From positions 558,001 to 622,000 of the forward strand of contig NZ_CP030941.1 of assembly GCF_036621415.1 (NCBI RefSeq): a DNA stretch of 64,000 nt. The letters run 5' to 3'. Of the stretch, positions 59,379 to 64,000 are shown in pieces (positions within the stretch are counted from its first letter, which is position 1; each line of letters starts with the position of its first letter). The notes beneath the pieces are model-generated. The model was given only the letters and a program-made list of their open reading frames with translations, was not told the origin of the DNA and searched no databases. The translations under genes and the position numbers were made by a program. Source of the stretch: Nitratireductor thuwali (GTDB lineage: Bacteria > Pseudomonadota > Alphaproteobacteria > Rhizobiales > Rhizobiaceae).

Positions 59379-59425
59379 GGCGGCGTCGACGCCGCCCGAT
59401 TGAACCCGGCCGATTGCCGGCCGGG
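59379..59425 (-). promoter_or_regulatory. Tandem hairpins between dctP and dctQ
   Basis: A perfect 18-base palindrome GGCGGCGTCGACGCCGCC (59379-59396) and a hairpin CCCGGCC/GGCCGGG (59405-59425) lie in the 104-base gap between dctP and dctQ. No T-run follows. Such stems probably protect the dctP message end or partly stop transcription, so that more binding protein than permease is made. Confidence 0.6.
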
Positions 59426-59444
59426 TCGCGAACAAGGGTGGGGG

Positions 59445-60416
59445 CTAGTTCCTGTAGGCCTCAAGAATGGCCTGACCTTCCGCGCCGGCCTTTTCCGCCC
59501 ACTCCTCGGACATGGTCTCGCCGATCTCGGCAAGCCCTGCCTTGAGCTCGTCGCTGGGGGGCGCAACGATGATGCCGTTCTCCTTCAGGATCTGCGTCTT
59601 TTCCTCGGTTTCCTGCTTGGAGGCTTCCCAGCCGCGCGTTTCCGCCTCTGCCGAAGCCTTCATCACTGCCTCCTGCTGCTCGGGCGCCAAGGCATCGAAG
59701 GCCTGCTGATTGACGAAAACCATGTTGCGCGGCAGCCACGCCTGTGTGTCGTAATAATGGGTCAGGAAGTCCCAAACCTGGGTATTGGCGCCGGTCGAAG
59801 GCGAGGTGATCATCGCCTCGACCCGGCCGGTGGCGAAAGCCGTCGGCAGATCCGGCACCTCAACCTGTGTCGGCAGCGCGCCGGCAAGCTGCGCCAGCCT
59901 TTCGGTCGAAGCGTTATAGGCGCGCATCTTCAGGCCCTTGAGGTCGTCGATAGAATCGACCTCCTTGTTCGTATATAGCCCCTGCGGCGGCCACGGCACC
60001 GAAAACAGCAGCTTCAGCCCCTGCTCTTCCAGCTTCGTCGACAACGCGTCCTTTGAGGCATCATAAAGCTTCTTCGCGTCCTCATAGCTGGTCGCGAGGA
60101 ACGGCACGGAATCGATCTCGTAGATGGGATCCTCGTTGGAAAGGCGCGAAACCAGCACCTCGCCTATCGGCGCCAGGCCCTGGCGCACTGCGTTCTTGAT
60201 GTCGGGATGCTTGAAAAGCGAGCCGTTGGCGTGGACCGTGATCTGCAGAGCGCCTCCCGTCGCTTCCTTCACGTCGTCGGCAAATTCGGTGATGTTCACC
60301 GTGTGGAAGTTCGTGTCGCCATAAGGAACCGGCATGTCCCATTTCGTCTGGGAATACGCGGATGTCGCAAAGCCGATGGCGGTGGCGAGCAGCGCGGTCT
60401 TCGCTAGATATTTCAT
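59445..60416 (-). CDS. dctP: TRAP transporter substrate-binding protein (DctP)
   Basis: Periplasmic binding protein of 323 residues with signal peptide (MKYLAKTALLATAIGFATSAYSQ). FADDVKEATGGALQITVHANGSLFKHPDIKNAVRQGLAPIGEVLVSRLS and LKGLKMRAYNASTERLAQLAGALPTQVEVPDLPTAFATGRVEAMITSPSTGA are classic DctP segments, including the Arg that binds the substrate carboxylate (KMRAY). ATG 60416 with GGGAGAC is chosen. First gene of dctPQM. Confidence 0.93.
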   Translation of the reverse strand: MKYLAKTALLATAIGFATSAYSQTKWDMPVPYGDTNFHTVNITEFADDVKEATGGALQITVHANGSLFKHPDIKNAVRQGLAPIGEVLVSRLSNEDPIYEIDSVPFLATSYEDAKKLYDASKDALSTKLEEQGLKLLFSVPWPPQGLYTNKEVDSIDDLKGLKMRAYNASTERLAQLAGALPTQVEVPDLPTAFATGRVEAMITSPSTGANTQVWDFLTHYYDTQAWLPRNMVFVNQQAFDALAPEQQEAVMKASAEAETRGWEASKQETEEKTQILKENGIIVAPPSDELKAGLAEIGETMSEEWAEKAGAEGQAILEAYRN

Positions 60417-60493
60417 ATCAGTCTCCCATTTCTTCGTTCGGCGACGGTCGTTCCTTATTCTCGTCGCGATGGTCAAGATTTGCACACTCGGAT

Positions 60494-60520
60494 AAAATGT
60501 CAACAAATTATTGACGTTTT
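60494..60520. promoter_or_regulatory. 27-bp inverted repeat in the dctP/oxoprolinase divergent promoter region
   Basis: Arms AAAATGTCAA (60494-60503) and TTGACGTTTT (60511-60520) match in 9 of 10 positions around a 7-base centre. The arms contain a -35-like TTGACA for the minus-strand dctP and TTGACG for the plus-strand gene. No good -10 hexamer is seen on either side. It is a likely operator for a dimeric regulator such as the one at 56946-57479. Confidence 0.65.
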
Positions 60521-60571
60521 GTCGAAGTCGTGATTTTGGTTCGGCAGCAACAATTCTTCGGGAGCAGGTTC

Positions 60572-63500
60572 ATGACCAGGGGCAGATGGGATTTCTGGAT
60601 TGATCGCGGCGGCACGTTCACGGACGTGATCGGGCGCGATTCGCGGAATGTCCTGCATGCCCGCAAGTTGCTCTCCGACAACCCCGAAGCCTATCGCGAT
60701 GCCGGCATTCAGGGAATACGTGATCTGCTCGGCGTGAAAGCCGGCGATCCGGTGCCCTCCGAACGCATCGGCGAGGTGAAGATGGGCACGACGGTGGCCA
60801 CCAACGCCCTTCTGGAGCGCAAGGGCGACCGCGTCCTGCTGCTCATCACGAAGGGCTTTCGCGATGCGCTGAGGATCGCGTATCAGGCACGGCCCGACAT
60901 CTTCGCCAAGGAGATCATCCTTCCCGAACAGCTCTATGAGCGCGTTGTCGAGGTGCCGGAGCGCGTGCGGGTTGATGGGACGATCGAAACCGAACTCGAC
61001 CTCGACGCCGTCCGCGGCGACATCGAGGCGGCGAAGAAGGCGGGTATCGACGCCGTTGCGATCGTCTTCATGCACTCCTGGAAACATCCCCGTCATGAGA
61101 CGAAAACCGCCGAGCTTTGCCGCGAAATCGGCTTCACCCAAGTGTCGGCCAGCCACGCGACCTCGCCCCTGATCAAGCTCGTCGGCCGCGGCGACACGGC
61201 GGTGGTGGATGCCTATCTGTCGCCCATCCTCGCCCGCTATGTCCAGCGGATTTCGGACGAACTTGGCATGAAGAAGACGGATCAAGGCACCGACCACGCC
61301 GCTCAGCCCCGCCTCAAATTCATGATGTCGTCGGGCGGCCTGACCGCCGCCGACATGTTCCAGGGCAAGGACGCCATCCTTTCCGGTCCCGCCGGCGGCG
61401 TCGTCGGCATGGTCGAGACGGCGCGGCTTGCCGGTTTTGAGAAGGTGATCGGCTTCGACATGGGCGGCACGTCCACCGACGTCGCCCACTATGAAAGCGA
61501 ATATGAGCGCGCGTTCGATACGGAGGTGGCCGGCGTGCGCATCCGAGCGCCCATGATGCGTATCCACACCGTGGCCGCCGGCGGCGGCTCCATCCTGCAC
61601 TACGAGGACGGCCGGCTGAAGGTGGGCCCGGATTCGGCCGGCGCCAACCCCGGCCCCGCCTGCTATCGCCGCGGCGGGCCGCTGGCCGTCACCGATGCCA
61701 ATGTCATGCTCGGCAAGCTCCAGCCCGACTTCTTCCCGGCCATCTTCGGCCCGGATCAGAACCAGTCGCTGGATGTCGAGGTCGTTCGCGCCCGCTTTGC
61801 CGAACTTGCCGCAAAGGTCGGCGACGGCCGCAGCGCGGAAGACGTGGCGGAAGGCTTCGTCACCATCGCCGTGGAGAACATGGCCAACGCCATCAAGAAA
61901 ATCTCGGTGCAGCGTGGCTACGACGTCACCCGCTACCTGCTCAATTGCTTCGGCGGCGCCGGCGGCCAGCATGCCTGCCTGGTGGCCGATGCGCTCGGTA
62001 TGGAATCGGTCCTCATACACCCGCTCTCCGGCCTCCTGTCGGCCTATGGCATCGGCCTTGCCACCGTGTCCGCCTCGCGCCAGAAAGCGCTGATCAAGCC
62101 GCTGGCCGAGGAAGCTGTCACGGCCATCGAAGCCCAGATCGCCGAACTCCGCGCAGAAGTCATGAAGGAGCTCTTCGAGCAGGGCATCGCGGAAAAGGCG
62201 ACCGAGTGGCGCGTGCGTCTCGAAGTGCGTTATGACGGCACCGACACCACGCTCTCCGTGCCTTTCGACGACAAATCCGTGGCCGCCACGAAGAAGGCTT
62301 TCGAGGCCGCGCACAAGGCCCAGTTCGGCTTCGTCTACGATGACAAGCCCATGGTCGTGGAGGCCGTCGGCGTCGAGGGCGTGGACGCCCGCAAAGCCGG
62401 ACCGGAAGAGCCCGAGCTTGCCGTCAACGACAACGAGCCCGAACCGCGCGAGACCCGCCGGATGTTCTGCGATGGCAAATGGCGCAAGGCCGGCAGCTTC
62501 CGCCGCGAAGACCTAGCGCCCGGTGACCGCGTGCGCGGTCCGGCCCTGGTTATCGAGGACAATCAGACGATCGTGGTCGAGCCCGGCTGGCAGGCCGAGA
62601 TCACCGCCCGCGACCACATTCTTCTGCGGCGCATCGAGAAGAAGCCGCGCCAGGCCGCACTCGGCACGGAGGCCGATCCGGTGATGCTGGAGGTCTTCAA
62701 TAACCTCTTCATGTCGATCGCCGAGCAGATGGGCGTGACGCTCCAGAACACCGCCTATTCGGTCAACATCAAGGAGCGGCTGGACTTCTCCTGCGCCGTC
62801 TTCGACCGCAACGGCGCACTTGTCGCCAACGCCCCGCACATGCCGGTGCATCTGGGCTCCATGGACCGCTCGGTGGAGACGATCATCCGCCTCAACGAGG
62901 GCGACATTCATCCCGGCGACGTGTTTGCGCTGAACGCGCCCTATAACGGCGGCACGCACCTGCCGGACATAACGGTCGTGACCCCCGTATTTGACGCGGA
63001 AGGCAAGAATATCCTGTTCTACACCGCCTCGCGCGGCCACCACGCCGATGTCGGCGGCACGGCGCCCGGCTCCATGACGCCGCTCGCCACCAACGTGGAC
63101 GAGGAAGGTGTGCTGTTCGACAATTTCCGCCTCGTCGAGCGCGGCCGCTTCCGCGAGAAGGAACTGCACGAACTCCTGACCGATCACCCCTACCCGGCCC
63201 GCAACCCTCACCAGAACATCGCAGACCTCAAGGCTCAGATCGCGGCCAACGAGAAAGGCGTGGCCGAACTCAGGAAGATGGTCGAGAATTTCGGTCTCGA
63301 CGTGGTCGAGGCCTATATGGGCCACGTGCAGGACAACGCCGCCGAGAGCGTGCGCCGCGTGCTCCAGCGCCTGCCCGATCATTCCGAATACGAGTATCCG
63401 ACCGACACGGGCCAGATCATCAAGGTCAAGATCACGGTCGACCGGGAAAAGGGAGAGGCCACAGTCGATTTCACCGGCACCTCTCCCGTCATGAAGAACA

Positions 63501-64000
63501 ATTTCAATGCGCCCGAACCGGTCGCCCGCGCCGCCGTGCTTTACGCCTTCCGCGTGATGGTCGAGGGGTCTATTCCGATGAACGCAGGCTGCCTGCGGCC
63601 CATCAACATCATCATCCCGGAAGGCTGCATGCTGCGCCCTTCCTACCCGGCTGCGGTCGTCGCCGGCAATGTGGAGACCTCCCAGCACGTGACCAACGCG
63701 CTATTCGGCGCCATGAAGGCGCTCGCCAACAGCCAGGGCACGATGAACAACCTCACCTTCGGCAACGAAACCTACCAGTATTACGAAACGCTGTGCTCCG
63801 GCTCGCCCGCCGGCCGCATGAACGACGGCCGCGGTTTCCACGGCACCTCCGGCGTGCATGTCCACATGACCAATTCACGCCTCACCGACCCGGAAATCCT
63901 GGAACTGCGTTTCCCGGTACTGCTGGAGGACTTCCATATCCGGCAAGGCTCCGGCGGCAAGGGCAAGTGGAACGCCGGCGACGGCACCAGGCGCACCCTG
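60572..64000 (+). CDS. 5-oxoprolinase/hydantoinase A+B fusion (partial, 3' end outside window)
   Basis: ATP-dependent cyclic amide hydrolase. 1143 codons are visible. Residues 1-690 are the hydantoinase A/oxoprolinase part ([17 protein letters not shown] with the DRGGTFTD phosphate motif; [52 protein letters not shown]). Residues from about 700 on are hydantoinase B ([65 protein letters not shown] at the edge). This matches eukaryote-like OPLAH; the full length is about 1200 residues. ATG 60572 follows GGGAGCAGG. Substrate could be 5-oxoproline or a related lactam or hydantoin. Confidence 0.92.
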   Translation, partial: MTRGRWDFWIDRGGTFTDVIGRDSRNVLHARKLLSDNPEAYRDAGIQGIRDLLGVKAGDPVPSERIGEVKMGTTVATNALLERKGDRVLLLITKGFRDALRIAYQARPDIFAKEIILPEQLYERVVEVPERVRVDGTIETELDLDAVRGDIEAAKKAGIDAVAIVFMHSWKHPRHETKTAELCREIGFTQVSASHATSPLIKLVGRGDTAVVDAYLSPILARYVQRISDELGMKKTDQGTDHAAQPRLKFMMSSGGLTAADMFQGKDAILSGPAGGVVGMVETARLAGFEKVIGFDMGGTSTDVAHYESEYERAFDTEVAGVRIRAPMMRIHTVAAGGGSILHYEDGRLKVGPDSAGANPGPACYRRGGPLAVTDANVMLGKLQPDFFPAIFGPDQNQSLDVEVVRARFAELAAKVGDGRSAEDVAEGFVTIAVENMANAIKKISVQRGYDVTRYLLNCFGGAGGQHACLVADALGMESVLIHPLSGLLSAYGIGLATVSASRQKALIKPLAEEAVTAIEAQIAELRAEVMKELFEQGIAEKATEWRVRLEVRYDGTDTTLSVPFDDKSVAATKKAFEAAHKAQFGFVYDDKPMVVEAVGVEGVDARKAGPEEPELAVNDNEPEPRETRRMFCDGKWRKAGSFRREDLAPGDRVRGPALVIEDNQTIVVEPGWQAEITARDHILLRRIEKKPRQAALGTEADPVMLEVFNNLFMSIAEQMGVTLQNTAYSVNIKERLDFSCAVFDRNGALVANAPHMPVHLGSMDRSVETIIRLNEGDIHPGDVFALNAPYNGGTHLPDITVVTPVFDAEGKNILFYTASRGHHADVGGTAPGSMTPLATNVDEEGVLFDNFRLVERGRFREKELHELLTDHPYPARNPHQNIADLKAQIAANEKGVAELRKMVENFGLDVVEAYMGHVQDNAAESVRRVLQRLPDHSEYEYPTDTGQIIKVKITVDREKGEATVDFTGTSPVMKNNFNAPEPVARAAVLYAFRVMVEGSIPMNAGCLRPINIIIPEGCMLRPSYPAAVVAGNVETSQHVTNALFGAMKALANSQGTMNNLTFGNETYQYYETLCSGSPAGRMNDGRGFHGTSGVHVHMTNSRLTDPEILELRFPVLLEDFHIRQGSGGKGKWNAGDGTRRTL

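Noticed and set aside
60500..62314. 604-residue minus-strand open frame opposite the oxoprolinase
   Set aside because: His/Gly/Arg-rich antisense shadow of a strongly recognisable plus-strand enzyme.

Overview
The window looks like core chromosome of an alphaproteobacterium of the order Rhizobiales, most likely the Mesorhizobium/Phyllobacteriaceae neighbourhood. The grounds are high GC, a circularly permuted two-piece tmRNA with the tag ANDNYAEARLAA, an alpha-type SspB, the gene order thyA-folA-hflK-hflC, DUF4169 and DUF2853 proteins, rhizobial palindromic intergenic repeats, and an intact division/cell-wall (dcw) cluster that runs on into lpxC-bamD-recN-ligA. I see no phage, insertion sequence, CRISPR array, tRNA or rRNA gene.

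Layout. 1-3.8 kb (minus): hflC (cut by the window edge), hflK, folA, thyA and a DUF2853 gene. 4.0-4.3 kb (plus): ssrA tmRNA. 4.4-8.2 kb: an AAA-type NTPase, a Bcr/CflA-type drug exporter facing a TetR regulator, then sspB with two small genes. 8.4-16.4 kb: a giant AsmA-like protein, a D-lactate dehydrogenase-type flavoprotein, and a thioesterase overlapping a CLC chloride channel. 16.4-25.2 kb: a dienelactone hydrolase, a glyoxalase-fold protein, a UvrD/PcrA helicase, a gene-poor stretch with two proteins I do not recognise, a hexapeptide acyltransferase, a SCO-type copper chaperone, prmA and a DUF1127-like peptide. 25.4-28.3 kb: an aminopeptidase P converging on azlCD.

28.4-53.5 kb (all minus): reading with transcription, mraZ-rsmH-ftsL-ftsI-murE-murF-mraY-murD-ftsW-murG-murC-murB-ddlB-ftsQ-ftsA-ftsZ, a strong terminator, then lpxC-bamD-recN-ligA. 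Most junctions overlap by 1-4 bases. The promoter ahead of mraZ carries four TGGGN-type repeats at an exact 10-bp period, the expected autoregulatory site of MraZ. 53.7-56.8 kb (minus): rnpB (RNase P RNA), a lytic transglycosylase, an AmpD-like amidase, a DjlA-like J-protein and a tiny lipoprotein; two of these also act on peptidoglycan. 56.9-64 kb: a winged-helix regulator and a TRAP transporter (dctPQM), divergent from a 5-oxoprolinase/hydantoinase that runs off the window. They share a promoter region with a near-perfect 27-bp inverted repeat.

Most of the window is ordinary housekeeping. The parts that merit a second look are the TRAP/oxoprolinase locus, the MraZ operator, the closeness of tmRNA and SspB (tag writer and tag reader), several unusual starts (CTG for the AsmA-like gene, TTG for ftsQ, a probable leaderless tetR), and the unrecognised genes at 20.9-22.3 kb.
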